From NCBI RefSeq assembly GCF_000425445.1, contig NZ_AUDL01000004.1, positions 682,001 to 746,000 on the forward strand: 64,000 nucleotides of DNA, written 5' to 3'. The stretch comes from Flavobacterium denitrificans DSM 15936 (lineage in GTDB: Bacteria > Bacteroidota > Bacteroidia > Flavobacteriales > Flavobacteriaceae). This document shows, piece by piece, positions 34,857-44,570 of this stretch. Within the stretch, counting starts at the first letter, position 1; each line of letters starts with the position of its first letter. The translations under genes and the position numbers were made by a program. Under the pieces are notes generated by a model. That model was not told the origin of the DNA and did not search any database. It saw only the letters and a list, made by a program, of their open reading frames with translations.

Positions 34857-35993
34857 TTATTTTACTCTGAAAGTAACTCTTCTTGCTAATCTTCTAGCTT
34901 CTTCAGATTCTTTTTGGATAGAAGTGTCAGCTCCTTCAGAAACAACATTCAATCTTGAAGATGAAATACCGGCTTTTTCTAAAATGGTTTTCACATTTGT
35001 AGCTCTCAAATTTGATAACTTGTTGTTATACTCAGAACTTCCAACTTGATCAGCGTGACCAACAATATCAATTGAAGCTGATGGGTTTTTTCTTAAGTAA
35101 GACAAAATTACATCAATCGCAGAAGTTGAAGCTTCGATAGGAGTAGATTTGTTGAAATCAAAATAAACACTGTAGTATTTGTCATTGATCATTTCTTTAA
35201 CAACATCTTTGTCAGTAACAACAGTATTGTTTACAGGTTTTTCAACAATAACTTGTTTTTCCGGAGCTTTTTTAATTTGCTCTTCAAGACCAGCTACTTT
35301 ATTTTCTAAAGCTGCAATATCAGCGTTATCCGACATTACAACCCAGTCAGCATGTTTTGCGTTTTTACCTAAGTAAACTTGTAAACCAATTGTTCCGTTA
35401 AACATTAATCCAGAAAAACCTCTGTTTCCTGTCAAGGATGCGCCATCAAAAGTATGATCTTGGTAAGCATTTAAAATTGTGCTTGCATCGGCAGTCAAAG
35501 CAATTCTATCCGTTAGTCTTACCTGGCCAGTTAAACCAGCAATTGCATTACCAATTCTGTCTCTAACGTGATAGTCTTTGTTTTCTAATTGAGCAACTCC
35601 AAAACCTGCGTGTGCTAATAAGCCAAATGTATTAGTCCACGTTTCAAAATTCATAATGCGTCCCAAGTTTGCCACACCTTGCAAATCAATTCTGTAATAT
35701 TTTGAATCAAAAGGAAGAGAGCTGTTTTTTTGCTCTGTTAAACTATTGTATCCAAAATCAGCTTTTAAACCAAACTTGTTATTCAGCATGTATCTTACAC
35801 CCAAATCAGCAGTAAAAGGACTGATTCTTGGGCTGTAATAATTGCTTGATGAAAATGGGCGCTGCGCTTTGTTTAAACCGCCATCAAGTTCGACAGACCA
35901 TTTATTAAAATTATCTGCAGTTTTTGTCTCTGTTTGTGCACTTACATGCATAATGCTTAAAGCAAATGCGAGCGTAATTACAATTTTTTTCAT
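34857..35993 (-). CDS. OmpA family outer-membrane protein
   Basis: A 378-residue protein: signal peptide (cleavage near HVSAQ), an eight-strand-like beta-barrel up to about 220, a linker with a short heptad segment (IAALENKVAGLEEQIKKA), and a C-terminal OmpA domain for peptidoglycan binding (VYFDFNKSTPIE, VGHADQVGSSEYNNKLS, NLRATNVK). It anchors the outer membrane to the wall. It lies between two paralogous secreted proteins on the same strand but has its own terminator. Confidence 0.93.
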   Translation of the reverse strand: MKKIVITLAFALSIMHVSAQTETKTADNFNKWSVELDGGLNKAQRPFSSSNYYSPRISPFTADLGVRYMLNNKFGLKADFGYNSLTEQKNSSLPFDSKYYRIDLQGVANLGRIMNFETWTNTFGLLAHAGFGVAQLENKDYHVRDRIGNAIAGLTGQVRLTDRIALTADASTILNAYQDHTFDGASLTGNRGFSGLMFNGTIGLQVYLGKNAKHADWVVMSDNADIAALENKVAGLEEQIKKAPEKQVIVEKPVNNTVVTDKDVVKEMINDKYYSVYFDFNKSTPIEASTSAIDVILSYLRKNPSASIDIVGHADQVGSSEYNNKLSNLRATNVKTILEKAGISSSRLNVVSEGADTSIQKESEEARRLARRVTFRVK

Positions 35994-36090
35994 TGTTTTG
36001 AGATTTTTAAATTTTGCCCAAAAAAACGATGTATTGTAAGAATAATCCTCCTCTAAAAGTTATATTTATAACAGAATAGGTTTAGATGGT

Positions 36091-37506
36091 TTATCGGTTT
36101 ACGCTTTGATAAAATTCAGATTCATTGTTATCATCTGAGAATTTTCGCAGTGTATATAGTTTTGTTTTTAGGTCATAATAACCCAAAATGAAATAATCTT
36201 TGAATTTAAGAATGGAATGCATTCTTGTTTTTGAATTGTTGTCAATAAAATAGTAGATTTTGTCTGTTGCGAGAGGTTCTTGTTGCAAGGACGTTGGGTT
36301 GAAATTGCTGTCAAAAATACTTTCAAAAAATACTGCTGTTGTGTAATAATTGGGAGTTTCGTTTACTTTTATAAAAAGAAATTCCTGGAAAAACTCGTCA
36401 AAAGGTTGTTGGTAATCTTGTTTTAATAAACCTCCTAGAGTGATATAAAGATTTTGATCGTTGCTGAAGACAGATACAACGGCATTTGCGGTAGATAATT
36501 CTTTTAAAAACTTAGTTGTATTTTTTAGTTCTTTAGTTCCCTTATTGCTTTTTTGAATTTGAATTGGGGAGTTTTTAAAATGGATGCTGTCGTTTTTAGT
36601 AACCTCAAAATTTTTAACAATTTGGCCAGATTCAGAATCTTTTATTTCAAAAAGAAATTCTTCATCATTTGCATTTATTTGATATAACTTATTGTTATAG
36701 AAAAAAGAGTTTGATGTTTTTGGTTTTTTTTTACCAAGTGGCTGGGCAAAGTTTTTTTCTTTTATCTCAAGAGTATTTAAATCGATATCAAAGAATTGTG
36801 TGTTTTTAATGTTGTGATCAAGGGTTAAAACTATTCGGTTTTTTTCGGGATAGAACTTAATTTTTGAGTTTGCTTTATAAATGGAATTATATTCATTCGA
36901 TTCCATTTTTTCAATAGGATTTTCCACTAGAAGCTGACGAAAGCTTTTGCGCGTCATATTGTTGTTTTGAAAAATAAACGGACTAAAATCAAGTTCTTTT
37001 TGTTCAACTAACCCATTTTTAAAAACATAAAGAGTAAATTTTGCTTCTGATTTGCTTTCACCAAGTATATAAAAAGTATTGTTGCTTTGATATTCTGCTC
37101 TAATAGTATGTGTTGAGGCAGGAAATATAAATTGAATTGCTTTTGACGTGTTGTTTTCAAAATAATATTTAATAATAACAATATTATTGCCGTCAGATGT
37201 GCTCCAATATAAAGTAGGATTTCCATCTTCGCTGAAACTATAACCCATCAAAGTTCTGTTTTCTATATAAGTGGTAGAACTGATAAATTGCTTAGTTAAA
37301 AATAAAGCACTATTATATCTTAAAATCTTAAAATCTTTCTCGGTTTTTGCAAATACAAAGACTTCATTTGTTGCATCGTTTTTAGTCGTCAAAATCATTG
37401 AAGATTCTGGTTTTGAACCTAAATTTAAGGGGTAAGAAGTTAATACCGTTTGGCTTAACAAAACGGTATTAGACAATATAGCTAATAAAAAGTAAATTTG
37501 TTTCAT
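36091..37506 (-). CDS. Secreted protein, paralog of the 33265 gene
   Basis: A 471-residue exported protein (signal MKQIYFLLAILSNTVLLSQ) with the same features as the protein at 33265-34701: TNEVFVFAKTEKDFKILRYN, GYSFSEDGNPTLYWST, FYILGESKSEAKF, and a C-terminal LKFKDYFILGYYDLKTKLYTLRKF. The two clearly arose by duplication and now flank an OmpA gene. Family and function unknown; a beta-propeller-like surface protein is a guess. It is the first gene of the run and follows the CAT-like gene. Confidence 0.8.
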   Translation of the reverse strand: MKQIYFLLAILSNTVLLSQTVLTSYPLNLGSKPESSMILTTKNDATNEVFVFAKTEKDFKILRYNSALFLTKQFISSTTYIENRTLMGYSFSEDGNPTLYWSTSDGNNIVIIKYYFENNTSKAIQFIFPASTHTIRAEYQSNNTFYILGESKSEAKFTLYVFKNGLVEQKELDFSPFIFQNNNMTRKSFRQLLVENPIEKMESNEYNSIYKANSKIKFYPEKNRIVLTLDHNIKNTQFFDIDLNTLEIKEKNFAQPLGKKKPKTSNSFFYNNKLYQINANDEEFLFEIKDSESGQIVKNFEVTKNDSIHFKNSPIQIQKSNKGTKELKNTTKFLKELSTANAVVSVFSNDQNLYITLGGLLKQDYQQPFDEFFQEFLFIKVNETPNYYTTAVFFESIFDSNFNPTSLQQEPLATDKIYYFIDNNSKTRMHSILKFKDYFILGYYDLKTKLYTLRKFSDDNNESEFYQSVNR

Positions 37507-37544
37507 GCGTTTTTACGCACAAAAAGTATTCCATTTTTTATTTT

Positions 37545-38174
37545 TTAAGTATTCATCAATTTCTGAAAGAAATCTACAAATTGACCCATATGCAAACCAT
37601 CCATTAAGCCGTGGTGCACATAGACTGCCATTGAGATTGTTCTTTTTCCAGTTTCAGAAACCATCATTTTGCCAAAAGAAACTTTAGGACAACTGTCTGG
37701 AAAAGTAAAACTTCTAGCATGTGTTAGTGAAGTAAAATTCAACCACGGAATTGCCGAGAAATGAATTAAATTGTCATCATTGAATTCTCTTGTGAAAAGT
37801 CCGGTTGTGTTTTGAATTCGTTCGATTTCTGCTAAAGCATTTTTTTCGAAGATTTTGAAATCAGAATTATATTCAATTAAAGAAAATCCGAAAGTTCCAT
37901 CTTCACGGCCAATGGTTGCCGAGGCATCAATACGATCGTTGATGTATATGTTGTCGTCTGAAATTCTGTATTTAAAATTTTCAATCGAATTTACCGCGAC
38001 TAATGTTTTATGAAGATAATAAATGAAAAACGAAACTTTTAATTCTTTTGCAGTTTGATAAGCCTTGGTACAATCGATTTCAACTGTTGCGCCAAAAAAG
38101 GGTTCCTGCATTTGTCTGAAATGAGCAAAATGCTCTTTTCTGTTCCAATTTTCTAAGTCTAAAAGTGTTTTCAT
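37545..38174 (-). CDS. Chloramphenicol acetyltransferase-like protein
   Basis: A 209-residue CAT-family acyltransferase. The catalytic signature HHGLMDG (His187-His188, Asp192) is intact, and the fold-typical NTTGLF-to-HFSAIPWLNFTSL region is present. Its start shares one base with the HAD gene stop (TAATG), so the two are translationally coupled. CAT-like proteins of this kind in Bacteroidota are chromosomal and may acetylate other acceptors; resistance to chloramphenicol cannot be assumed. Confidence 0.88.
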   Translation of the reverse strand: MKTLLDLENWNRKEHFAHFRQMQEPFFGATVEIDCTKAYQTAKELKVSFFIYYLHKTLVAVNSIENFKYRISDDNIYINDRIDASATIGREDGTFGFSLIEYNSDFKIFEKNALAEIERIQNTTGLFTREFNDDNLIHFSAIPWLNFTSLTHARSFTFPDSCPKVSFGKMMVSETGKRTISMAVYVHHGLMDGLHMGQFVDFFQKLMNT

Positions 38175-38881
38175 TATAATAAATTCGGAACAACTTCTGC
38201 AATCGTTTCAAATGAACTAAAATGCTCGTGTTCGATAGTATGATTAATTTTTTCGTGTTCCCAAGTGGTATGAAACGGAATATGAACCGCATAACCGCCA
38301 ATTCCTAAAACTGGCAAAACGTCTGATTTTAATGAATTTCCAATCATTAAAAATTCATGTGCTTGAATGTCCAAACGGCCAAGCAATTTTTGATAATCGA
38401 TTTCCTGTTTGTCTGACATTACCTCAATATGATGAAAATAATGACCCAAGCCAGAACGGTGCAATTTGCTGTGCTGATCTTTTAAATCGCCTTTTGTGGC
38501 AACAACTAATTTGTATTTGCCTTTTAAAGCTTCAAGCGTTTCTTCGATTCCATCTAAAAGTTCAATAGGCTTTTCTAGCAATTCTTTTCCGTATTGAATT
38601 ATTTTTTCAATTACAGCAACCGGAATAGTGTTGTTCGAAATGTTCATCGCAGCTTCAATCATCGAAAGAATATAACCTTTGATTCCGTAACCGTACAAAG
38701 GCAGATTTGCAATTTCAATTTTGAATAATTCTTGTGAAATGCCTTGATGCGAAAGATAATCTTCCATCAAAGCACAGAATTTATGTTCGGTTTCCTGAAA
38801 ATAAGGTTCGTTTACAAATAAAGTGTCATCGGCATCAAATGCGATTACTTTTAAGTTTGGTATTTTAGTTTTATGTAACAT
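38174..38881 (-). CDS. HAD family hydrolase
   Basis: A 235-residue phosphatase-like protein. Motif I is FDADDTLFVNE (nucleophile Asp19 region), motif II VVATKG, motif III and IV GNSLKSDVLPVLGIGG; a helical cap lies between. It resembles YjjG/phosphoglycolate-type HADs, but the substrate is unknown. Coupled to the CAT-like gene downstream (1-base overlap). Confidence 0.9.
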   Translation of the reverse strand: MLHKTKIPNLKVIAFDADDTLFVNEPYFQETEHKFCALMEDYLSHQGISQELFKIEIANLPLYGYGIKGYILSMIEAAMNISNNTIPVAVIEKIIQYGKELLEKPIELLDGIEETLEALKGKYKLVVATKGDLKDQHSKLHRSGLGHYFHHIEVMSDKQEIDYQKLLGRLDIQAHEFLMIGNSLKSDVLPVLGIGGYAVHIPFHTTWEHEKINHTIEHEHFSSFETIAEVVPNLL

Positions 38882-38929
38882 AGTTTTTTTGTTTCAAGTT
38901 TCAGGTTTTCTTTGTTTCAGGTTTTTTGT

Positions 38930-39060
38930 CACGACCCGAGCGATAGCGAACAGGCGAAGCAATTCACGAATTATTAAACAAATCTGCGCAATCTGCGTGA
39001 AATCTCGAATTGCAAAAACTATCAGTGTAAACCCGTTTAATCCGTAAAATCAGCGGGCAA
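38930..39060. repeat. Degenerate inverted-word repeat
   Basis: CACGACCCGAGCGATAGCGAA, ATTCACGAATTATTAAAC and AATCTGCGCAATCTGCGTGAAAT words, with GCAATTCACGA partly complementary to TCTCGAATTGC. No gene. Confidence 0.45.
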
Positions 39061-39061
39061 A

Positions 39062-39946
39062 CTATTTAGTAAAAAGTCTTTTCAAAGAAATCGTTTTGTC
39101 ATAAAATGTAATTCGGATTCCGAAAAGTAAAATGATGCCACCGAAAACCATCTGTAAAGTTATTTTTTCTTCTAAAAACAACCAAGCCAAAATGGATGTA
39201 ATTACTGCCTGACTCAATAAACTCAACGAAACTCTGGTCGCGCGCATGTGTTGTGTGGCATAACTGATCGAAAGCCAAGCACACAATTGACAAATCACCG
39301 CTTGCAAAACCAACACAAACCATCCTGTATTTGAAAATCCTCTAAAAGGTTCGTTTAATGAATAACATAAAATTCCGAGATAGATACTTGACGCTGATAA
39401 ACTAATCGTCATAAACGACAAAACATCAACTTCTGAAAGTACATTTTTGCTGACTAAAAGATAAATCGAATAAAGAATGCCCGATAAAACGGCAAACAGA
39501 AAGGCTTTATCAAAGTTTAAATCGATAAAAAACTCAAAACCTACTAAAGTAACCATTCCGAACAAAGCAACTAATGTTCCGATCCAAAAATTCGTTGCAG
39601 GTTTTGCTTTCAAAAAGAAAAATGAACCAACGCCAACCCAAACCGGTGATAAATTAGTCAATAAAGAAGCCTGAGTCGCACTTGATTCCTGAATGGCAAT
39701 ATTCCAAACGGCTACATCTGATGAAAATAATATACCGCAAAGCATTGCCAAAAGCGTAAATTTTAGACTTGGCAGTTTGAAATTTTTGCTCAGAATTGTA
39801 TAGGGCAAAAGCAAAAGAACAGCGAAAAACATTCGGTAAAAAGCCGAAATTAATCCTGGAGTTAAACGTAATTTTACTAATATCGGAAAAATCGATATGC
39901 AAAGTATACCGCAGATTAGGGCTAATCTTGGTTTTGTGAGTTTCAT
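39062..39946 (-). CDS. EamA/DMT family transporter
   Basis: A 294-residue inner-membrane protein with ten helices in two EamA halves (LRLTPGLISAFYRMFFAVLLLLPY in the first; LSASSIYLGILCYSL in the second). Usually drug or metabolite exporters; substrate cannot be told. The ending KTISLKRLFTK is basic and cytoplasmic. No operon partner is close: the HAD gene is 180 bp away and metG has its own terminator. Confidence 0.92.
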   Translation of the reverse strand: MKLTKPRLALICGILCISIFPILVKLRLTPGLISAFYRMFFAVLLLLPYTILSKNFKLPSLKFTLLAMLCGILFSSDVAVWNIAIQESSATQASLLTNLSPVWVGVGSFFFLKAKPATNFWIGTLVALFGMVTLVGFEFFIDLNFDKAFLFAVLSGILYSIYLLVSKNVLSEVDVLSFMTISLSASSIYLGILCYSLNEPFRGFSNTGWFVLVLQAVICQLCAWLSISYATQHMRATRVSLSLLSQAVITSILAWLFLEEKITLQMVFGGIILLFGIRITFYDKTISLKRLFTK

Positions 39947-39982
39947 TTTTATTTCTTTATTTTTTGGCGTACATCAAAAATG

Positions 39983-40025
39983 AAATTGCGTGAATCAGTT
40001 AAAATATAACCGATTCACGCAATTT
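39983..40025 (-). terminator. Terminator of metG
   Basis: 14-bp arms 39983-39996 and 40012-40025 are perfect reverse complements. The minus strand continues with CATTTTTG. Confidence 0.78.
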
Positions 40026-40043
40026 TATATAGTTTATAAAACC

Positions 40044-42179
40044 TTAGTTTACGGTTGATCCGTTTGGTGCATCCGCATCTGGGTTTACAAAAACCAGTTT
40101 TCCTTCGGCATTTGTTGTCATCAAGATCATTCCTTGGCTTTCAACACCGCGTAAAGCTCTTGGAGCAAGGTTTGCTAATACAGAAACACGTTTTCCGATA
40201 ATTTCTTCTGGAGAAAAACTTTCAGCGATTCCAGAAACAATCGTGCGAACATCAATTCCAGTATCTACTTTTAGCACTAAAAGTTTGTTTGCTTTTGGCA
40301 TTTTTTCAGCTTCTAAAATGGTTCCGATACGAATATCCATTTTTGCGAAATCTTCAAACTGAATTAAATCTTTTTGAGGTTCAACTTGTTTGTTTTCGGC
40401 AAGATTAGCTGTTTTTGTTGCTTCCAATTTATCTATTTGTTTTTGTATTTCTTCGTCTTCAATTTTTGCGAATAGCAATTCTGCTTCACCAATTTTGTGT
40501 CCAGCCGGAATTAAATCTGAGTTTTCAGAAATGTCATTCCATCCTAATGTTTTATCGATAATAATATCTTTTGCATCACGATCTTTCTCTTTCAAGAATT
40601 TGCTGAATCCCGCAAAATGCTCTTTCAAATCTCCTAAATTCAAGATTTTCGAAAGTTTAGTTGCTGTAAAAGGTAAAAACGGTTCAGCCAAAACGCTCAA
40701 CGCAGCTGCAATTTGCAATGCCACATACATTTGTGTCTTTACACGCTCTGGATCGTCTTTCATTACTTTCCAAGGCTCTTCGTCTGCCAGATATTTATTT
40801 CCTAAACGAGCCACATTCATCAATTCGCCCAAAGCTTCACGGAATCTGTAACGCTCCACTGAACTTGAAATTACAGCTGGATATGCTTTTAATTCTGCTA
40901 AAGTTTGTTCGTCAACTTCTGTAAATTCGTTTGGCGTTGGAATAACCCCTTCGTAATACTTATTGGTCAAAACTACCACACGATTTACGAAATTTCCAAA
41001 AACAGCAACCAATTCGTTGTTGTTTCTCGCTTGGAAATCTTTCCAAGTAAAATCGTTATCTTTTGTTTCAGGAGCATTTGATGTTAAAGCATAACGCAAA
41101 ACATCTTGTTTCTCTGGAAAATCTTCTAAATATTCGTGCAACCAAACGGCCCAGTTTTTAGAAGTTGAAAGTTTGTTTCCTTCCAAATTCAAAAACTCAT
41201 TTGCCGGAACGTTGTCTGGTAAAATGTAGCTTCCTTCTGCTTTTAGCATCGCTGGGAAAATAATACAGTGAAAAACAATATTATCTTTTCCGATAAAGTG
41301 AACTAGTTTAGTATCCTGATCTTTCCAATATGGTTCCCAGTCTTTTCCTTCGCGCGCTGCCCATTCTTTTGTAGAAGAAATATATCCGATAGGCGCATCA
41401 AACCAAACATAAAGTTTTTTGCCTTCGGCGCCTTCAACAGGAACGTCAATTCCCCAATCCAAATCACGCGTTACCGCACGAGGTTCTAATCCTGCATCAA
41501 TCCATGATTTTACTTGTCCGTAAACGTTCGTTTTCCAATCATTTTTATGACCTTCTAAAATCCATTCACGTAAAAAAGCATCATAACGATCCAAAGGTAA
41601 AAACCAGTGTTTTGTAGATTTCAAAATTGGGGTTTCTCCAGTAATTGTCGATTTTGGATTGATCAAATCTGTAGCATTTAAAGAAGATCCACATTTTTCA
41701 CATTGATCTCCGTAAGCCTCTGGATTATCACATTTTGGGCAAGTTCCAATTACAAAACGGTCCGCCAAAAACTGATTTGCTTTTGCATCGTACAATTGCT
41801 CTGTAACTTCTTCAATAAAATCACCTTTGTCATACAATGTTCTAAAGAATTCCGAAGCCGTATCGTGATGGATTTTTGCCGATGTTCTAGAATAATTGTT
41901 GAATGAAATTCCGAAATCAGAAAATGATTTGCGAATAATTCCGTCGTATTTATCGATAACTTCTTGTGGTGTAATTCCTTCTTTTTTGGCTTTCATCGAA
42001 ATTGCAACGCCGTGTTCATCGCTTCCGCAAATAAATGCAACATCTTTTCCTTGCAATCTTAAATATCTCGAATATATATCTGCAGGCACGTAAACCCCAG
42101 CCAAATGCCCAATATGGATTGGTCCGTTGGTGTAAGGCAATGCCGCCGTGATCGTATATCTCTTTGGATCTTGTATCAT
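40044..42179 (-). CDS. metG: Methionyl-tRNA synthetase with C-terminal Trbp111 domain
   Basis: Charges tRNA-Met. The 711-residue class I enzyme has HIGH as PIHIGHLAG (about residue 20), a zinc knuckle [17 protein letters not shown] (about 145), the KMSKS equivalent KLSTS (about 335), an anticodon-binding alpha-helical domain and a C-terminal tRNA-binding OB domain (from about 605, [16 protein letters not shown]). Length matches the dimeric form with the extra domain. The start is the ATG before [13 protein letters not shown]. Confidence 0.97.
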   Translation of the reverse strand: MIQDPKRYTITAALPYTNGPIHIGHLAGVYVPADIYSRYLRLQGKDVAFICGSDEHGVAISMKAKKEGITPQEVIDKYDGIIRKSFSDFGISFNNYSRTSAKIHHDTASEFFRTLYDKGDFIEEVTEQLYDAKANQFLADRFVIGTCPKCDNPEAYGDQCEKCGSSLNATDLINPKSTITGETPILKSTKHWFLPLDRYDAFLREWILEGHKNDWKTNVYGQVKSWIDAGLEPRAVTRDLDWGIDVPVEGAEGKKLYVWFDAPIGYISSTKEWAAREGKDWEPYWKDQDTKLVHFIGKDNIVFHCIIFPAMLKAEGSYILPDNVPANEFLNLEGNKLSTSKNWAVWLHEYLEDFPEKQDVLRYALTSNAPETKDNDFTWKDFQARNNNELVAVFGNFVNRVVVLTNKYYEGVIPTPNEFTEVDEQTLAELKAYPAVISSSVERYRFREALGELMNVARLGNKYLADEEPWKVMKDDPERVKTQMYVALQIAAALSVLAEPFLPFTATKLSKILNLGDLKEHFAGFSKFLKEKDRDAKDIIIDKTLGWNDISENSDLIPAGHKIGEAELLFAKIEDEEIQKQIDKLEATKTANLAENKQVEPQKDLIQFEDFAKMDIRIGTILEAEKMPKANKLLVLKVDTGIDVRTIVSGIAESFSPEEIIGKRVSVLANLAPRALRGVESQGMILMTTNAEGKLVFVNPDADAPNGSTVN

Positions 42180-42230
42180 AATTCAATTTTATTGAGTGCA
42201 AAAATAAGCAATAGAATTGAGATTTTAATA

Positions 42231-42484
42231 TTACGCGAAGATTCACGAAGAATTTCGAAGAGATTCGCTAAGATTTTGTGAATTTGGTTCTCGCAAAGTC
42301 GCAGAGTCGCAAAGTTTTTGTTTTTAAGTTAAGGATCAACCATGCAGTTTGTCATTTCTAGGAACTAGAAATGACAAACTAGTCCTAAAAACTTTGCGCG
42401 TCTGCGCCTTTGCGAGATTATTTTTAACTTCTTTCATAAAAAACTTTGCGAATCTCTGCGAAATTCTTCGTGTATCTCTGTGTA
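42231..42484. repeat. Three nested inverted repeats in the metG/GH43 gap
   Basis: Outer arms (42231-42277 and about 42438-42484) match as reverse complements at most positions. Middle arms (42287-42320 and 42386-42420) share the CGCAAAG words. The core is a perfect 16-bp hairpin (42346-42361/42365-42380, loop GAA). The whole 385-bp gap 42180-42563 between divergent genes contains this and the GH43 promoter box, and no coding sequence. Confidence 0.9.
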
Positions 42485-42532
42485 AAAACCTAACAAAATT
42501 TCATTCGATTAAAACCTTATGGTCTTTTTGAC

Positions 42533-42540
42533 TATATTTG
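42533..42540 (+). promoter_or_regulatory. Putative -7 box of the GH43 gene
   Basis: TATATTTG matches TAnnTTTG and lies 23 bp before the ATG at 42564. It lies inside a longer in-frame extension and so supports the shorter start. Confidence 0.5.
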
Positions 42541-42563
42541 GAAAAAATATCAAAACATACATC

Positions 42564-44063
42564 ATGAATAAAATATATCTAACCTTTTTAGTATTGTTTT
42601 CGCTTTGCGGTTATTCTCAATCACAACCAGAAAAGAATTTAAAGCAAGGGCAATATTCAAATCCAATTTTTGCAGGCGATTATCCCGATCCGAGTTTGTT
42701 AAGGGATGGAAAGGATTATTATGTTGTACATTCTTCTTTTGATTATTATCCCGGACTTTTAATCTGGCATTCGACCGACTTAATGAATTGGGAACCTGTA
42801 GCCAATGCGCTTCATAAATATGTTGGAGCCGTTTGGGCACCGGATTTAATTAAATACAACAATAAATATTACATCTATTTTCCTGCGAATAATACCAACT
42901 TTGTCGTCACGGCAGATTCTATAAATGGCCCTTGGAGTGAACCTGTCGATTTAAAAATCGGAAATATCGATCCTGGACATATTACAGATGATAAAGGAAA
43001 TCGGTTTTTGTATTTCAGTAACGGCGGTTATGTAGCTTTATCAAAAGACGGACTTTCGGTAACAAGCGAATTAAAACATGTTTATGACGGTTGGAAAATT
43101 CCGCGCGAATGGAGTATTGAATGTTTTTGTATGGAGGGGCCGAAACTGTTTAAACGAGGAGAATATTATTATTTGACCGTTGCCGAAGGCGGAACTGCAG
43201 GCCCGGCGACAAGTCATATGGTGATTTCGGCACGATCAAAATCGCCTTTTGGACCTTGGGAAAACTCACCTCATAATCCGATTGTGCGAACCAACAACAG
43301 CTCTGAAACTTGGTGGTCAAAAGGACATAGCACTATTTTTGAAGATACCGACGGAAAATGGTGGATGATTTTTCATGCTTATGAAAAGGATTATTACAAT
43401 TTAGGACGCCAAACTTTATTGCAACCTGTAGAATGGACAAAAGAGGGTTGGTATAAAATTCCAGATAATGTTCAAACTGATAAACCAATTGTAAAACCAG
43501 AAGGTAAAACACTTCCTGAGTTTTTTTTAAGTGATAATTTCTCAGGTTCAGCTTTAAAACCGCAATGGAAATTTTATAATGGCGTAGAAAATTCGAGATT
43601 TAAAGTTGCCAATAACACATTAACAATTGAAGGAAAAGGCGATGGAGTAGGAAGCAGTTCTCCTTTAGTAGTTGTTCCAGGCGGTCATTCTTATTCGGCC
43701 GAAGTTGAAATGGAAATGGAAGGTGACGCAACAGGCGGTTTAGTTCTTTTTTATGACAATAAATATTACTCAGGAATTTTAGCCGATCAAAATAATATTT
43801 TGGCAAATTTGAGAGGATGGCAATTTCCCACAGAAAAAAATACCCATACAAGAAAAGTCTTTCTTAAACTTAAAAACATTAAAAATACAGTTGATATGTT
43901 TTACAGTTTAGACGGAAAAGACTGGAAGAAAATCGAGAATTCTGTTGAAGTTTCAGGATACAATCATAATGTGTTAAGTGGATTTTTGGGATTAAGAATT
44001 GGTCTTTGTTCTATTGGAAAAGGTAGCGTGAAGTTTAAAAATTTTGTTTACAAGGCGCTTTAG
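42564..44063 (+). CDS. Glycoside hydrolase family 43 enzyme, exported
   Basis: A 499-residue glycosidase of the beta-xylosidase/alpha-arabinofuranosidase family. Signal peptide MNKIYLTFLVLFSLCGYSQ, then the five-blade GH43 domain: catalytic base Asp42 in DYPDPSLLRDG, WAPDLIKYNNKYYIY, GNIDPGHITDD, and the general acid in EGPKLFKRG. From about residue 310 a C-terminal beta-sandwich follows (LSDNFSGSALKPQWKFYNG). It acts in the periplasm or outside. It is not in a SusCD-type locus here. Substrate subtype not readable. The start is ATG 42564; an in-frame start 45 bp upstream is rejected. Confidence 0.92.
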   Translation: MNKIYLTFLVLFSLCGYSQSQPEKNLKQGQYSNPIFAGDYPDPSLLRDGKDYYVVHSSFDYYPGLLIWHSTDLMNWEPVANALHKYVGAVWAPDLIKYNNKYYIYFPANNTNFVVTADSINGPWSEPVDLKIGNIDPGHITDDKGNRFLYFSNGGYVALSKDGLSVTSELKHVYDGWKIPREWSIECFCMEGPKLFKRGEYYYLTVAEGGTAGPATSHMVISARSKSPFGPWENSPHNPIVRTNNSSETWWSKGHSTIFEDTDGKWWMIFHAYEKDYYNLGRQTLLQPVEWTKEGWYKIPDNVQTDKPIVKPEGKTLPEFFLSDNFSGSALKPQWKFYNGVENSRFKVANNTLTIEGKGDGVGSSSPLVVVPGGHSYSAEVEMEMEGDATGGLVLFYDNKYYSGILADQNNILANLRGWQFPTEKNTHTRKVFLKLKNIKNTVDMFYSLDGKDWKKIENSVEVSGYNHNVLSGFLGLRIGLCSIGKGSVKFKNFVYKAL

Positions 44064-44069
44064 TTTTTT

Positions 44070-44195
44070 GTCGCGGAGGCGCAAAGGCGCAAAGTTTATT
44101 ATTTCACGCAGATTTTTACAGATGACTCATTTAAAGAACTTCGATTCTTAGTAAAAAAACTTTGTGTCTTACCGCCTTCGTGGCAAAACTCACAT
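44070..44195. repeat. Inverted-arm intergenic repeat
   Basis: Words GGAGGCGCAAAGGCGCAAAGTTT on the left and AAACTTTGTGTCTTACCGCC on the right pair at about three quarters of positions. It lies in the gap between GH43 and the CDGSH gene, with no coding sequence. Confidence 0.6.
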
Positions 44196-44287
44196 AAAAT
44201 AGAACCAGTTTAAACTAGCCATCATATTAAAATCTTCAGAATATATTTCGCAATCTTTGCCTTTCGAAAAAAACAAAAAACAAATTT

Positions 44288-44515
44288 ATGAGCAAGACGA
44301 AATTAATCATCAATAAAAACGGATCAATCAAAATTGAAGGCGATTTTGAAATAATGGATCCAGAAGGAACTGTTTACGGATTACAAGGAAGACAAGCTTT
44401 AGGACTTTGCCGTTGCGGACATTCGGCAAATAAGCCATTTTGCGATGGCGCGCACAGAAACAATTTTGAACATGATTCAAAGGCGTTTGATTTGCCTCCA
44501 ATGAAGACAAACTAA
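44288..44515 (+). CDS. CDGSH iron-sulfur domain protein
   Basis: A 75-residue protein with one CDGSH motif, CRCGHSANKPFCDGAH (about residues 44-59), which binds a 2Fe-2S cluster through three cysteines and one histidine (mitoNEET type). The N-terminus has the small beta-strand prelude LIINKNGSIKIEGDF. Length fits single-motif bacterial members. It sits between the GH43 and PhzF genes and has a shared bidirectional terminator. Function likely redox or Fe-S handling. Confidence 0.92.
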   Translation: MSKTKLIINKNGSIKIEGDFEIMDPEGTVYGLQGRQALGLCRCGHSANKPFCDGAHRNNFEHDSKAFDLPPMKTN

Positions 44516-44536
44516 GAAATTCAGTTTTTTAAACAC

Positions 44537-44570
44537 AAAAAAAGCGACATCCTAAAATGTCGCTTTTTTT
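44537..44570. terminator. Bidirectional terminator
   Basis: AGCGACAT/ATGTCGCT stem with flanking A7 and T7-8 runs, between the convergent CDGSH and PhzF genes. Confidence 0.95.

Noticed and set aside
37545-38174. Acquired chloramphenicol resistance gene
   Set aside because: Base use and neighbours are chromosomal, no mobile element is attached, and it is coupled to a HAD gene.
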